From Burkholderiales bacterium (GTDB lineage Bacteria > Pseudomonadota > Gammaproteobacteria > Burkholderiales > Burkholderiaceae_C), in contig JAFKGE010000031.1 of the NCBI GenBank assembly GCA_017307865.1, positions 1 through 64,000 of the forward strand: a stretch of 64,000 bases of DNA, given 5' to 3'. The translations under genes and the position numbers were made by a program. The notes below the pieces were generated by a model. The model saw only the letters and a list, made by a program, of their open reading frames with translations. It searched no databases and was not told the DNA's origin. This document shows, one piece after another, positions 54,367 through 63,765 of this stretch; positions within the stretch are counted from its first letter, which is position 1; each line of letters opens with the position of its first letter.

Positions 54367-54494
54367 GTGAAAGCTCCTGGTAAACAAGCCATGCACGATG
54401 GCGATGGGATGATTGTCGCGGGTAAACCCTAGGGTCTGCCAACCAAAAACCATCAAAAACTAGGGCGATTGACCTAATTTGCCCCAAAAACAAC

Positions 54495-54530
54495 AAAACC
54501 GCAGACGCGGCCATCGCGCTGCGGTTTTTG
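54495..54530 (-). terminator. Bidirectional terminator between htpX and the phasin gene
   Basis: AAAACCGCAG (54495-54504) pairs with CTGCGGTTTT (54519-54528), with an inner CGCG/CGCG stem. T-rich on both strands; placed to end the htpX transcript. Confidence 0.75.
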
Positions 54531-54572
54531 TAGCTGCCGACGCTTGTCCAACAAGCGCCAGAGGGCGATAAG
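54529..54572. repeat. Shortened repeat A copy after htpX
   Basis: tgtagctgccgacgcttgtc and caacaagcgccagag match the central part of the family; lies between the terminator and the htpX stop. Confidence 0.6.
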
Positions 54573-54580
54573 ACCCTCGA

Positions 54581-55450
54581 TCAGCGCCCCAGCGCCTGCA
54601 GCGCGGCAATGCGCTGCTCCATCGGCGGGTGGGTCGAAAACAGCTGGCCGATGCCGCCGGCGATGCCCATGGCGGCCAGGTTCTTGGGCATGCCCTGGCC
54701 TTCGGCGTGCATGCCGCCCAGGCGCTGCAGCGCGGCGATCATGTTGCGCGCGCTGCCCGTCAGCTGGGCCGAGCCGGCGTCGGCGCGAAACTCGCGCTGG
54801 CGCGAGAACCAGGCCACCACGATGCCGGCCAGAAAGCCGAACAGGATGTCGAGCACCACGGTGGTGATGTAGTAGCCCACGCCCGGGCCGCTGCGGTCGT
54901 CGCCACGGCGCAGAAAGCCGTCCACCAGCGAGCCGATGACGCGGCTGGCAAACACCACGAAGGTGTTCATCACGCCCTGGATCAGCGCCATGGTCACCAT
55001 GTCGCCGTTGGCCACGTGCGCCACCTCGTGGCCGATGACGGCCTCGACCTCCTCGCGCGTCATGCCGCGCAAGAGGCCCGTGGACACGGCCACCAGCGAC
55101 GAGTTCTTGAACGCGCCGGTGGCGAAGGCGTTGGGCTCGCCCTCGTAGATGCCGACCTCGGGCATGCCGATGCCGGCCTTGTCGGCAAAGCCGCGCACGG
55201 TCTCCACCAGCCAGGCTTCGTCAGCGTTTTGCGGCGCCTGGATGATGTGCACGCCCATGCTCATCTTGGCGGCGGTCTTGCTCATCAGCAGCGACACGAT
55301 GGCGCCGGCAAAGCCGACGATGAGCGAAAAGATCATCAGCTGGCCGGTGTTGGTGCCGGTGTAGCGGCCCACGCCCAGCAGGCTGGAGACGATGCCGACC
55401 ACCACCATCACGGCGATGTTGGTCAGCACGAACAGTGCGATGCGCTTCAT
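54581..55450 (-). CDS. htpX: Membrane zinc metalloprotease HtpX
   Basis: Protein of 289 residues. Zinc motif HEVAH (in [18 protein letters not shown]), conserved downstream Glu in the [11 protein letters not shown] region, and N-terminal membrane helices (about 5-25, 33-55). HtpX degrades misfolded inner-membrane proteins. The ATG gives [15 protein letters not shown]. Divergent from argE. Confidence 0.96.
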   Translation of the reverse strand: MKRIALFVLTNIAVMVVVGIVSSLLGVGRYTGTNTGQLMIFSLIVGFAGAIVSLLMSKTAAKMSMGVHIIQAPQNADEAWLVETVRGFADKAGIGMPEVGIYEGEPNAFATGAFKNSSLVAVSTGLLRGMTREEVEAVIGHEVAHVANGDMVTMALIQGVMNTFVVFASRVIGSLVDGFLRRGDDRSGPGVGYYITTVVLDILFGFLAGIVVAWFSRQREFRADAGSAQLTGSARNMIAALQRLGGMHAEGQGMPKNLAAMGIAGGIGQLFSTHPPMEQRIAALQALGR

Positions 55451-55577
55451 GAAGTCCCTCGGAGAATGGCCGCCGTCGGTCGAGTGCCGGGGCTGGCGCG
55501 AATGGTAGGGGCAATTGGAGCCGATTCAAGCCCCGAGGTTCCGAGGGGGCCTGCTTGACTCGGTTCAAAAAGCCTCT

Positions 55578-55684
55578 GAACGCAGAGGGCGCAAAGGATT
55601 CGCAGAGGGCGCAGAAAAATCCACAATCCACTTCGGTCAGGTTTCTTCTGCGTCCTTTGCGTTTTCTTTGCGCCCTCTGCGTTC
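55578..55684. repeat. Imperfect inverted repeat of cgcagagggcgcaaagg units
   Basis: Left arm 55578-55622 and right arm 55640-55684 are inverted copies (about 45 bp each, most positions matching), each containing two cgcagagg(g/a)cgca units. It lies between htpX and argE; no gene seen in the remainder of this 275-bp gap. Confidence 0.75.
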
Positions 55685-55725
55685 GGCTGTTTTAATCGGT
55701 CTGATTCACCCCCTGAGGATTTTTC

Positions 55726-56883
55726 ATGAACACCCTCGCCTGGCTCGAACGCCTGGTCGCCATCGACACCACCAGCCGCAACTCCAACCTGGGCCTGATC
55801 GAGACCGTGCGCGACGCGCTGGCCGGCCACGGCCTGACGCCCTGGCTGGCCGCCAACGCCGAAGGCAGCAAGGCCAACCTGTTCTGCACCCTGCCGGCGC
55901 AGGACGGACAGACCCAGGGCGGCATCGTGCTGTCGGGCCACACCGACGTGGTGCCGGTCGACGGCCAGGACTGGACGAGCGAGCCCTTCAAGCTGACCGA
56001 CAAGGGCGACGGCCGCCTGTACGGGCGCGGCGCCTGCGACATGAAGGGCTTCATCGCCGCCAGCCTGGCGCTGGTGCCGCAGGCGCTGGCCATGCCGCGC
56101 AAGAAGCCGCTGCACCTGGCCTTCTCGTACGACGAGGAGGTGGGCTGCGTGGGCGCGCCCGTCATGCTGGCCGAGCTGCAGCGCCGCGGCATTCGCGCCG
56201 ACGGCTGCGTGGTCGGCGAGCCGACCTCGATGAAACCCGTGGTGGCGCACAAGGGCGGCTACTTCTTCAGCTGCAAGGTGCATGGCAAGGCGGCGCATTC
56301 CTCGCTCACGCCGCAGGGCTGCAACGCCATCGAATACGCCGCGCGGCTGATCTGCCACATCCGCGACCTGGCCGACACCTGGCGCGCCCAGGGGCCGTAC
56401 GACAACGCCTTCGACGTGCCGCACACCACCATCACCACCAACCTGATCGCCGGCGGCATCGCCATCAACACCGTGCCCGAGTCGTGCGCCTTCAGCTTCG
56501 ACTTTCGCCACCTGCCCGGCCACAGCGCCGAAGGCATCCAGGCTGACGTGCAGCGCTATGTGGACGACGAGCTGCTGCCGCGCATGCGGCGCGAATACGC
56601 CGGCGCGCGCATCGACATCGAATGCGGCGCCGCCGTGCCCACGCTGGACGCCAGCGAGCAGGCCGCCATCACCGCCCTGGTGCGCGCCCTCACCGACGAC
56701 CGCGCCGTGCGCAAGGTCGCCTACGGCACCGAGGCCGGCCAGTTCAGCCAGGCCGGCATCCCCGCCGTGCTGTGCGGCCCGGGCTCCATCGAGCAGGCGC
56801 ACAAGGCCGACGAATGGGTCGAGGTCGAGCAGCTGGCGCAGTGCGACCGCTTCTTGCGGCGCATGGCCGAATCCTTGTGCTGA
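55726..56883 (+). CDS. argE: Acetylornithine deacetylase ArgE
   Basis: Protein of 385 residues, M20 metallopeptidase family. Metal-binding residues in SGHTDVVPVDG, RGACDMKG, YDEEVGCVGAP and near CGPGSIEQAHKADEWVE. Hydrolyses N-acetylornithine to ornithine in the linear arginine pathway. The start has no strong Shine-Dalgarno (CCTGAGGAT about 10 bp upstream). The same window carries argJ, the cyclic-pathway alternative. Confidence 0.95.
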   Translation: MNTLAWLERLVAIDTTSRNSNLGLIETVRDALAGHGLTPWLAANAEGSKANLFCTLPAQDGQTQGGIVLSGHTDVVPVDGQDWTSEPFKLTDKGDGRLYGRGACDMKGFIAASLALVPQALAMPRKKPLHLAFSYDEEVGCVGAPVMLAELQRRGIRADGCVVGEPTSMKPVVAHKGGYFFSCKVHGKAAHSSLTPQGCNAIEYAARLICHIRDLADTWRAQGPYDNAFDVPHTTITTNLIAGGIAINTVPESCAFSFDFRHLPGHSAEGIQADVQRYVDDELLPRMRREYAGARIDIECGAAVPTLDASEQAAITALVRALTDDRAVRKVAYGTEAGQFSQAGIPAVLCGPGSIEQAHKADEWVEVEQLAQCDRFLRRMAESLC

Positions 56884-56943
56884 GGACGCCCGCCGGTCCG
56901 CTCACCCGCGCGAATCGCGCAGCGCGCTGGCGCGGGACGTGCC

Positions 56944-58521
56944 ATGGCCACCCCCGCTGAAGCCGCCACGACACGCCTGGTCGACGCCCTGCGACGGCAG
57001 CTGGCCGCGCAGCACCCGGGCGCGCAGGTGCAGCGCATCGAAACCCACATCTCCTGGCTGCTGCTGGCCGGCGCCGACGCCTACAAGCTGAAAAAGCCGC
57101 TGACGCTCGACTTCCTCGATTTCGCCACCGGGGCCCAGCGCCGCGCGGCCTGCGAGGAAGAGTTGCGCATCAACCGCCGCAGCGCGCCCGATCTTTACCT
57201 GCAGGTGCTGCCCGTCACCGGCACGCCCGAGGCGCCGCGCCTGGGCGGCGACCCCGCACAGGCCATCGACTGGGCCGTGCACATGCGCCGTTTTCCGGAC
57301 CATGCGCTGCTGTCCGCGCGGGCGGCGCGCGGCGCACTGGGCCCCGCGCACATCGACGCCCTGGCGCGCGAGGTGGCCGCGTTTCAGGCCCAAGCCGCCG
57401 TGGCGGCGCCGGACAGCCCCTGGGGCCGGCCCGAGGACCTGGCGCAGCTGGCCCAGGACAATTTCAAGCCTCTTTTCGACCTCCAGCCCTTGTCCGATCA
57501 GCGCGGCCAGCTGCAATTTTTGCAGCAATGGACGCAAGCCGAAGGCGCCCGCCTGGCCCCGCTGATGGCCGCCCGCCGCGCCGCCGGCTGCGTGCGCGAA
57601 GGCCATGGCGACCTGCACCTGGGCAACCTGCTGTGGCTGGATGGCCGCGCGCGGCTGTTCGACGCCATCGAATTCAACCCCGCGCTGCGCTGGATCGACA
57701 CCGCCGGCGACATCGCCTTCCTGGTCATGGACCTGCACGCCCACGACCTGGCGCCGCTGGCCTGGCGCTTTCTGAACGCCTGGCTGGAGCACACGGGCGA
57801 CCTTGGCGCCGTGGCGCGCCTGCCCTGGGACGCGGTGTATCGCGCCCTGGTGCGCGCCAAGGTGGCGGCGCTGCGCGTGGCGCAGTGCCAGCACGCCGCC
57901 GACCGCGCCGCCGCGCTGGCCCAAGCGCAGCGCTACGTGCGCCTGGCCGCCCGCCTGGCCGCGCCGCGCCGGCCCTGGCTGGCGCTGACCCTGGGCGTGA
58001 GCGGCTCCGGCAAGAGCAGCCAGTCGCAGGCGCTGATCGAGCAGCGCGGCCTGGTGCGCCTGCGCGCCGACGTCGAACGCAAGCGCCTGTTCGGCCTGGC
58101 GCCCGAAGCCAGCAGCGCGGCCGTGCCCGGCGGCATTTATGGAGAAGACGTGAGCGAGCGCGTGTTCGCCCACCTGCTCGATGCGACGCGCGCGCTGCTG
58201 CAGGCCGGCCAGCCGGTGCTGGTGGACGCCACCTTCATCCGCCGCGCGCGCCGGGAGCCCTTCGTCGCGCTGGCCGAATCGCTCGGCCTGCCCTGGCGCA
58301 TCCTGGCCTTCGACGCGCCCGAAGCCGTGCTGCGCGAGCGTGTGCGCCGCCGCCACGCCAGCGGCGGCGACGCCTCGGAAGCCGATGAAGCCGTGCTGCT
58401 CAGGCAGCTGGCCCAGCGCGAACCGCTGGCGGCCGACGAAGCCGCGCACGCGCTGCGCATCGACACCGACGCGCCGGTGGACTGGGCGCACTGGGACGCC
58501 GCCTTGCCGCCCGCCGATTGA
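56944..58521 (+). CDS. Phosphotransferase/P-loop kinase fusion protein
   Basis: Protein of 525 residues. N-terminal half is an aminoglycoside-phosphotransferase-like kinase fold: HGDLHLGNLLWLD (about 221-233) is the catalytic loop and FDAIEFNPALRWIDT the metal-binding segment. C-terminal half is a P-loop kinase of the AAA_33 type: Walker A GVSGSGKSS (about 351-359), FDAPEAV and RIDTDAPV. Function of the pair is unknown; such fusions recur in proteobacteria. 60 bp after argE on the same strand. Confidence 0.88.
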   Translation: MATPAEAATTRLVDALRRQLAAQHPGAQVQRIETHISWLLLAGADAYKLKKPLTLDFLDFATGAQRRAACEEELRINRRSAPDLYLQVLPVTGTPEAPRLGGDPAQAIDWAVHMRRFPDHALLSARAARGALGPAHIDALAREVAAFQAQAAVAAPDSPWGRPEDLAQLAQDNFKPLFDLQPLSDQRGQLQFLQQWTQAEGARLAPLMAARRAAGCVREGHGDLHLGNLLWLDGRARLFDAIEFNPALRWIDTAGDIAFLVMDLHAHDLAPLAWRFLNAWLEHTGDLGAVARLPWDAVYRALVRAKVAALRVAQCQHAADRAAALAQAQRYVRLAARLAAPRRPWLALTLGVSGSGKSSQSQALIEQRGLVRLRADVERKRLFGLAPEASSAAVPGGIYGEDVSERVFAHLLDATRALLQAGQPVLVDATFIRRARREPFVALAESLGLPWRILAFDAPEAVLRERVRRRHASGGDASEADEAVLLRQLAQREPLAADEAAHALRIDTDAPVDWAHWDAALPPAD

Positions 58522-58522
58522 T

Positions 58523-58583
58523 CCTGAAATGATAGCTGCCCACGCTTTATGGACGGGCGCCAGCGGCAGATTTGCCTTCAAAC
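58523..58583. repeat. Repeat A copy after the kinase fusion gene
   Basis: aaatgatagctgcccacgct, ttatggacgggcgccagcgg, cagatttgccttcaaacc. The rest of the 326-bp gap to the response regulator has the perfect hairpin TGTCGCCC/GGGCGACA (58773-58792) and an AT-rich stretch (58720-58745) that may hold a promoter. Confidence 0.75.
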
Positions 58584-58847
58584 CTTCAGGGGAGCGACGC
58601 GCACTTCAGGCGCGCCGCCGCAAGCCGCGCTAGCCCAGGCCGGGCGGGCGCCGGGCGCTGTTATTCGATAGCACTCCCTGTGACGCCTGGTCGCCCGCCG
58701 GTCTGCAGCGTGTCGAATCTAGGATATTTGTGTCGTATTGTATGTAGCCCGAACGGGCCACGGCGCCGGCCGTGTCGCCCGTTTGGGCGACATGCCAAAG
58801 GCCGTGCGCTGGGCGATGATGTCGAACTGCGCCCCCAACCGTCCACC

Positions 58848-59543
58848 ATGCCGCCGCCGTCCACCCCCGCGCCCAGCCGCACCGCCGCCATCCGCGTGGC
58901 GGTGGTGGAGGACGACGCGGCCTGCCGCGCCTCGGTGGTGCAGGCCGTGCAGGCGGCGCCCGACATGCGGCTGGCCTGGCAAGCCGCCGCGCGTGCGCCG
59001 GCGCTGGCGCTGCTGCCCGACACGCCGCTGGACGTGCTGCTGGTCGACCTGGGCCTGCCCGACGGCTCGGGGTTGGAGGTGATTGCCGCCGCGCGCCAGC
59101 AGTGGCCCGACTGCGCGGTGATGGTGAGCACCATTTTTGGCGACGAGACGCACGTGCTGCGCTCGATCGAGGCGGGGGCCATGGGCTATCTGCTGAAAGA
59201 CCTCGACGCGCCGGCCCTGCTGGAGGAGGTGCGCAGCCTGCACGCGGGCGGCAGCCCGATCAACCCGATGGTGGCGCGCAAGCTGCTGCTGCGCACGGTG
59301 GGCGGAGACACGCCGGCCGGGCCGGCGGCGCCCGCGGCCCCCGCCAGCGCGCTGTCGGCGCGCGAGGCCGAGGTGCTGCGCCTGGTGGCGCGCGGCCACA
59401 CGCTGGAGGAGGTGGCGCAGGCGCTGGGCGTGTCGCGCCACACGGTGCGCAGCTTCGTGCGACGCATCTACGACAAGCTGCAGGTGGGCACGCGCGCCGA
59501 AGCCGTGCGCGCCGCCGCGCGGCAGGGGTGGCTGGATGAATGA
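58848..59543 (+). CDS. Response regulator with LuxR-type DNA-binding domain
   Basis: Protein of 231 residues. Receiver domain with acidic pocket (VVEDDAA), phosphoacceptor Asp67 in LLVDLGLPDGSG and Lys in LLKDLDA; C-terminal LuxR/GerE HTH LSAREAEVLRLVARGHTLEE VAQALGVSRHTVRSFV. The ATG at 58848 gives the usual short N-terminus. It overlaps the sensor gene by 8 bp; NarL/FixJ type. Confidence 0.93.
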   Translation: MPPPSTPAPSRTAAIRVAVVEDDAACRASVVQAVQAAPDMRLAWQAAARAPALALLPDTPLDVLLVDLGLPDGSGLEVIAAARQQWPDCAVMVSTIFGDETHVLRSIEAGAMGYLLKDLDAPALLEEVRSLHAGGSPINPMVARKLLLRTVGGDTPAGPAAPAAPASALSAREAEVLRLVARGHTLEEVAQALGVSRHTVRSFVRRIYDKLQVGTRAEAVRAAARQGWLDE

Positions 59544-61542
59544 ACGGGCGCCCTCGGGCGGGGCGCTCGCGGTGCTTCGATGGCTGCTGCTGCTGGCGGG
59601 CCTGCTGGCGGGCCTGCTGCTGGCCGGCTGCGCGCCGGCCGCGGGCCCGCCACCCGCGCACCTGGTGCAGGCCGAGTTCTGGGCCTCGCCCAGCAGCGAC
59701 TGGGCGCCGCCGCCCAGCCTGCCCGCCGCCAGCGACGGGGTGAACGCCGCGCGCACGCCCTGGGCCGCCGTGGCCCTGCCCCACGCGCGCGCGCGCCAGG
59801 CCGCCACCGACCCCCGCGGCGCCACGCCGCCGCCCGAGGTGGTGTGGTATCGCGTGCAGCTGCCGGCCGCGGCGCTGACGCCGACGCCGCAAGGGCCGCG
59901 CCTGTACATCCCGCGCTGGCAGACGGTGGGCACGGTGGCGGTGTACGTCGACGACGACCTGGTGTGGCAAACGCACGGCAGCCGGGTGTGGAACAGCTTC
60001 AACCACCCGGTGTGGATCGACCTGGGCGGCCTGCTGCCGCCGCCCGGCCAGTCGCTGAGCGTGCACGTGCGCATGGCCAGCCTGCCCGGCGTGGGCGGCG
60101 CGCTGTCCACGCTGTGGGCCGGCCCGGCCGAGGCGCTGCAGCCCGGCTGGCGGGCGCGCACCGTGCTGCAGACCACGCTGGTGGGCTTCATGCGCGGCTC
60201 GTACCTGATCCTGGGCGTGTTCGCGCTGGGCCTGTGGGCGGCGCGGCGGCGCCACGGCGAATCGATCTACGCCTGGTTCTTCCTGATGGCGGTGTTCCAG
60301 ATGCTCAACACCCTGCCCTACCTGGTGGACGAGCAGGGCATGATCGACCTGCCCGACCCCTGGTTCGCCTGGCTGACCCACGTGGTGGGCACGCTGGGCT
60401 CGGCCCTGGCCTCGTTCTACTTTCTGCGCGCCATCAACGCCCTGCGCTGGCGGCGGCTGGCGCAGGCATTGGTGCTGTACGTGGCGCTGGTGGCGGCGCT
60501 GACCTTTCCGCCGCTGGGCCTGCACCTGGACCGCGTGCTGCCCCTGCTGCGCCTGGCCCTGGTGCCGACGGCGCTGGCGGTGGCGGCGGCCGCGCTGTGG
60601 GGCGCGTGGCTGCGGCGCACGCCCGCGTCGCTGCTGCTGGCAGCGTGGATCGTGCTGTCGTTTCCGCTCGGCTTTCACGACCTGGCGCTGCAGAGCTACC
60701 GCATCGACATCGAGCACATCTATTTCACGCCCTACATCTACGTGGGCCTGTTCACCATGTTTTTGGTGATCGCCCACGCGCGCTACCTGCGCGCGCTGGG
60801 CGTGGCCGAGCGCGCCAACGACACCCTGGCCGAACGCCTGGCCGCGCAGCAGCAGGCGCTGGACGAGACCCACGCGCGCCTGCGCGCCGCCGAGCGCGCG
60901 CAAACCCTGCTGCACGAGCGCCAGCGCCTGATGCGCGAGATGCACGACGGCGTGGGCTCGTCGCTGATGAGCGCGCTGCGCTGGGTGGAGCACGGCGGCC
61001 CGGGCGCGGTGGACGTGGCGCAGGTGCTGCGCGAGAGCATCGACGACCTGAAGATCTCCATCGACTCGCTGGAGCCGGTGGACGCCGACCTGCTGGCGCT
61101 GCTGGCCAGCCTGCGCTATCGCCTGGGGCCGCGGCTGGAGGGCGCGGGCCTGGCGCTGCACTGGCAAGTGCAGGACCTGCCGCCCCTGCCCTGGCTGGAC
61201 GCGCAAAACGCGCTGCACGTGCTGCGCATCGTGCAGGAGGTGCTGACCAACATCGTCAAGCACAGCGGCGCGCGCACCATCACGCTGCGCACCGCGCCGG
61301 CGGCGCGCGGCGGCGTGGCCGGCGTGCAGGTGCAGGTGCAGGACGACGGCCGCCCCTTCACCCCACCGGCGCCCGAGGCGCGCCAGCCCGGCCGCAAGGG
61401 TCTGGGCAACGTGCAGGCGCGCGCGCAGGCGCTGGGCGCGCACGTGGACTGGGCACCGCAGGCGGGCGGCGGCAACGTGTTCACGCTGTGGCTGCCGCTG
61501 CAGGGGCCGGGCGAGGTGCCCTCCGGCGGCTGGGTCAAGTAG
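59536..61542 (+). CDS. Sensor histidine kinase, 7TMR-DISM type
   Basis: Protein of 668 residues. The N-terminus has a hydrophobic stretch ending in a lipobox-like LLLAGC (Cys about 32), then a periplasmic 7TMR-DISM extracellular domain (about 40-205), seven predicted helices (about 215-430), a coiled coil, a HisKA_3 dimerisation domain with phosphoacceptor His470 in RLMREMHDGVGSSL, and an HATPase with N-box LTNIVKHSG and DDGRPF. Partner of the upstream response regulator. Signal is unknown; the DISM domain often senses carbohydrates or other small molecules. Confidence 0.9.
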   Translation: MNERAPSGGALAVLRWLLLLAGLLAGLLLAGCAPAAGPPPAHLVQAEFWASPSSDWAPPPSLPAASDGVNAARTPWAAVALPHARARQAATDPRGATPPPEVVWYRVQLPAAALTPTPQGPRLYIPRWQTVGTVAVYVDDDLVWQTHGSRVWNSFNHPVWIDLGGLLPPPGQSLSVHVRMASLPGVGGALSTLWAGPAEALQPGWRARTVLQTTLVGFMRGSYLILGVFALGLWAARRRHGESIYAWFFLMAVFQMLNTLPYLVDEQGMIDLPDPWFAWLTHVVGTLGSALASFYFLRAINALRWRRLAQALVLYVALVAALTFPPLGLHLDRVLPLLRLALVPTALAVAAAALWGAWLRRTPASLLLAAWIVLSFPLGFHDLALQSYRIDIEHIYFTPYIYVGLFTMFLVIAHARYLRALGVAERANDTLAERLAAQQQALDETHARLRAAERAQTLLHERQRLMREMHDGVGSSLMSALRWVEHGGPGAVDVAQVLRESIDDLKISIDSLEPVDADLLALLASLRYRLGPRLEGAGLALHWQVQDLPPLPWLDAQNALHVLRIVQEVLTNIVKHSGARTITLRTAPAARGGVAGVQVQVQDDGRPFTPPAPEARQPGRKGLGNVQARAQALGAHVDWAPQAGGGNVFTLWLPLQGPGEVPSGGWVK

Positions 61543-61559
61543 GCGTGGCAGGCGTAGTA

Positions 61560-61645
61560 GTAGGCGTAGGCTGGGTCAGCGCAGCGTAACCCAGCGAATG
61601 TTCAACGCCGCTGCTGGGTTTCGTTCCTCAACCCAGCCTACGGAG
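61560..61645. repeat. Nested palindromic repeat (gtaggctgggt type)
   Basis: Outer arms GTAGGCTGGGT (61566-61576) and ACCCAGCCTAC (61631-61641) with two inner CTGGGT/ACCCAG hairpins. Widespread dispersed REP-like motif; preceded by short direct repeats of taggcgt. Confidence 0.7.
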
Positions 61646-61650
61646 TCAAT

Positions 61651-61702
61651 ATCAAATTGATAGCTATTGGCGCTTGATGGACGGACGCCGGAACTTGATT
61701 TG
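61651..61702. repeat. Repeat A copy next to the DUF3025 gene
   Basis: atcaaattgatagctattgg, cgcttgatggacggacgccg, gaacttgatttgg. Lies after the sensor kinase, against the stop of the DUF3025 gene. Confidence 0.75.
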
Positions 61703-61703
61703 G

Positions 61704-62504
61704 TCAATATTTACGGTGTTGCCTGGCGGGCCGAAACACCTCGGCATCGTCGTAGAAGGCGGCCTGCTCGTTGGCCGCCCACCAGCCCGGCACGCCCAGC
61801 AGCGGCAACGGCGCAAAGGGCTTGGCCGCCAGCTTGTCGGGCGTCAGGTCGGCGGCCAGCCAGGCGTCCAGCGCAGCCAGCTCGCCCGCCGCATCGAAGG
61901 GCTGCGCCACGCGCCACACGTGGCCGGTGATGGACTTGTAGGGCGTCACCAGCTTTTCCAGCGCGGCGTGGCCGAACACCAGCACGCTGGCCGCGCGCCA
62001 CAGCGGGCGCAGCGGGCCGAACAGCTCGGCCCAGCGGCGCCCGGCCAGCGCCTGCCACAGCGCGTCCGGGGCGTGCAGCAGCACGGCGTTTTCGTCGAAC
62101 ACGGTGGCGGCGTCGCGCAGCGGGCCGCGCCGGGCGCGCACGCCGTCGCGCGCGATCTCGGCCGCCTGCAGCGCGTTCAGGCGCGCCTTGGTGGCGGGCA
62201 GGCGCAGCCACACCAGGCCGTTGAAGGCGTCGTGCGCGTTGTCGCGCGTGGGCACGGCCCGTTGATGGGCGATGAAGGCTTCGTAGGCCGCGTCGGCCGG
62301 CAAGCGGGATGCCGGCACGAAGCGCACCGGCAGGCCGGGCGGCGCGCTGGCGCCCAGCGCCGCGGCCACCGCGCCGGGCGCCGTCGCACCCGCGCGGCGC
62401 CACACCGCGCGGCCCACGCCGCGCCAGGGCGCGAACCAGGGCGCCACCCAGTCCGGCTGGGGCTGGGGCCAGGCCGGCGGCGCGGCGGTGTCCTCACGTA
62501 CCAT
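61704..62504 (-). CDS. DUF3025-family protein
   Basis: Protein of 266 residues: NAHDAFNGLVWLRLPATKARLN, FDENAVLLHAPDALWQAL and LPLLGVPGWWAANEQAAFYDD are family stretches. No transmembrane segments and no recognised catalytic residues. Function unknown. ATG at 62504 gives MVREDTAAPP. Divergent from ltrA, 34 bp apart. Confidence 0.85.
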   Translation of the reverse strand: MVREDTAAPPAWPQPQPDWVAPWFAPWRGVGRAVWRRAGATAPGAVAAALGASAPPGLPVRFVPASRLPADAAYEAFIAHQRAVPTRDNAHDAFNGLVWLRLPATKARLNALQAAEIARDGVRARRGPLRDAATVFDENAVLLHAPDALWQALAGRRWAELFGPLRPLWRAASVLVFGHAALEKLVTPYKSITGHVWRVAQPFDAAGELAALDAWLAADLTPDKLAAKPFAPLPLLGVPGWWAANEQAAFYDDAEVFRPARQHRKY

Positions 62505-62538
62505 CACGGCCGATCGTGCCACACGCCCGCCGCCGCCC

Positions 62539-63762
62539 ATGACCTCGCCCGCGCCCGCCGCCCGGCACCCGCACGCCCCGCGCGGGCGCGACATCCACGA
62601 AGCCGGGCGCACCGCCACGCCGCTGGAGCTGCTGTTCGACCTGACCTTCGTGGTCGGCGTCGCGCTGGCCGCCGCGCAACTGCACCACGCCGAGGGCGCG
62701 CACCACGTGCTGGCGGCGCTGCCGGGCTATCTGCTGGCGTTTTTCGCCATCTGGTGGGCGTGGATGAACTACACGTGGCTGAGCTCGGCCTACGACACCG
62801 ACGACGCCGTCTGGCGCGTGCTGACCCTGATGCAGATGACGGGCGTGCTGATCTTCGCCACCGGCGTGCCCGGCCTGTTCGAGGGCCGGACGCAGCTGGC
62901 GGTGGTGGGCTACGCCGCCATGCGCCTGCCGCTGTGCGTGCAGTGGCTGCGCGCGGCGCGGGGCGATGCGGCGCGGCGCGCGACCTGCCTGCGCTATGCC
63001 GGCGGCGTGGCGGCGGTGCAGGCGCTGTGGATCATCAACGATGCCGCCAGCGGCTGGCTGCCGGCCGGCCTGGCCTGGCCGGCCATCGGCGTGCTGGTGC
63101 TGGCCGAGCTGGCGGTGCCCGTGTGGGCCGAGACGCGCGGCCCGCCCACGCCCTGGCACGCGCACCACATCGCCGAGCGCTACAGCGGCTTCGCCATCAT
63201 GATCCTGGGCGAGAGCATCCTGGGTGCCACCAACGCCGTCAGCAACCTGGTGCAGGCGCACGGGCTGACGGCCGAGCTGGCGCTGGTGGGCCTGGGCGGC
63301 GCGCTGCTGGCCTTTTGCCTGTGGTGGATGTACTTTTTGCTGCCTTCGGGCGCGGCGCTGCACGCGCACCGCGAACGCAGCTTCGGCTGGGGCTATGGCC
63401 ACTACGTCACCTTTGCCGCCCTGGCCGCCGTCGGCAGCGGGCTGGAGGGGGTAGCCGACGCGATGAAGCCCGACGGCGGCGCCAGCGCGCTGGCCGCCGT
63501 CGGCGCGGTGGCCGTGCCGCAGGCGATCTACGTGGCCTCGATCTGGGCGCTGCACCGCCACGCCACGCGCGGGCCCGAGCGGCAACTGGCCCTGCTGGCG
63601 CTGGTGCTGGCATGCATCGGCCTGGGGCCGCTGGCGGTGGCGCGCGGGCTGCCGCTGCCCTGGGGCCTGCTGCTGCTGTCGCTGGGGCCGGTGGTCATGA
63701 TCGTGGCGCAGGAGCGGCGGCGGGCGCGGCAGCCCGCCCACGGCGGCGCGCCCGGCACCTGA
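62539..63762 (+). CDS. ltrA: Low temperature requirement protein A (LtrA-like membrane protein)
   Basis: Protein of 407 residues with about ten hydrophobic helices. Family motifs TPLELLFDLTFVVGVALAAAQ, WWAWMNYTWLSSAYDTDD, HIAERYSGFAIMILGESILG and LWWMYFLL are clear. Described first in Listeria cold growth; the molecular role is unknown. ATG at 62539. Confidence 0.92.
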   Translation: MTSPAPAARHPHAPRGRDIHEAGRTATPLELLFDLTFVVGVALAAAQLHHAEGAHHVLAALPGYLLAFFAIWWAWMNYTWLSSAYDTDDAVWRVLTLMQMTGVLIFATGVPGLFEGRTQLAVVGYAAMRLPLCVQWLRAARGDAARRATCLRYAGGVAAVQALWIINDAASGWLPAGLAWPAIGVLVLAELAVPVWAETRGPPTPWHAHHIAERYSGFAIMILGESILGATNAVSNLVQAHGLTAELALVGLGGALLAFCLWWMYFLLPSGAALHAHRERSFGWGYGHYVTFAALAAVGSGLEGVADAMKPDGGASALAAVGAVAVPQAIYVASIWALHRHATRGPERQLALLALVLACIGLGPLAVARGLPLPWGLLLLSLGPVVMIVAQERRRARQPAHGGAPGT

Positions 63763-63765
63763 CGT

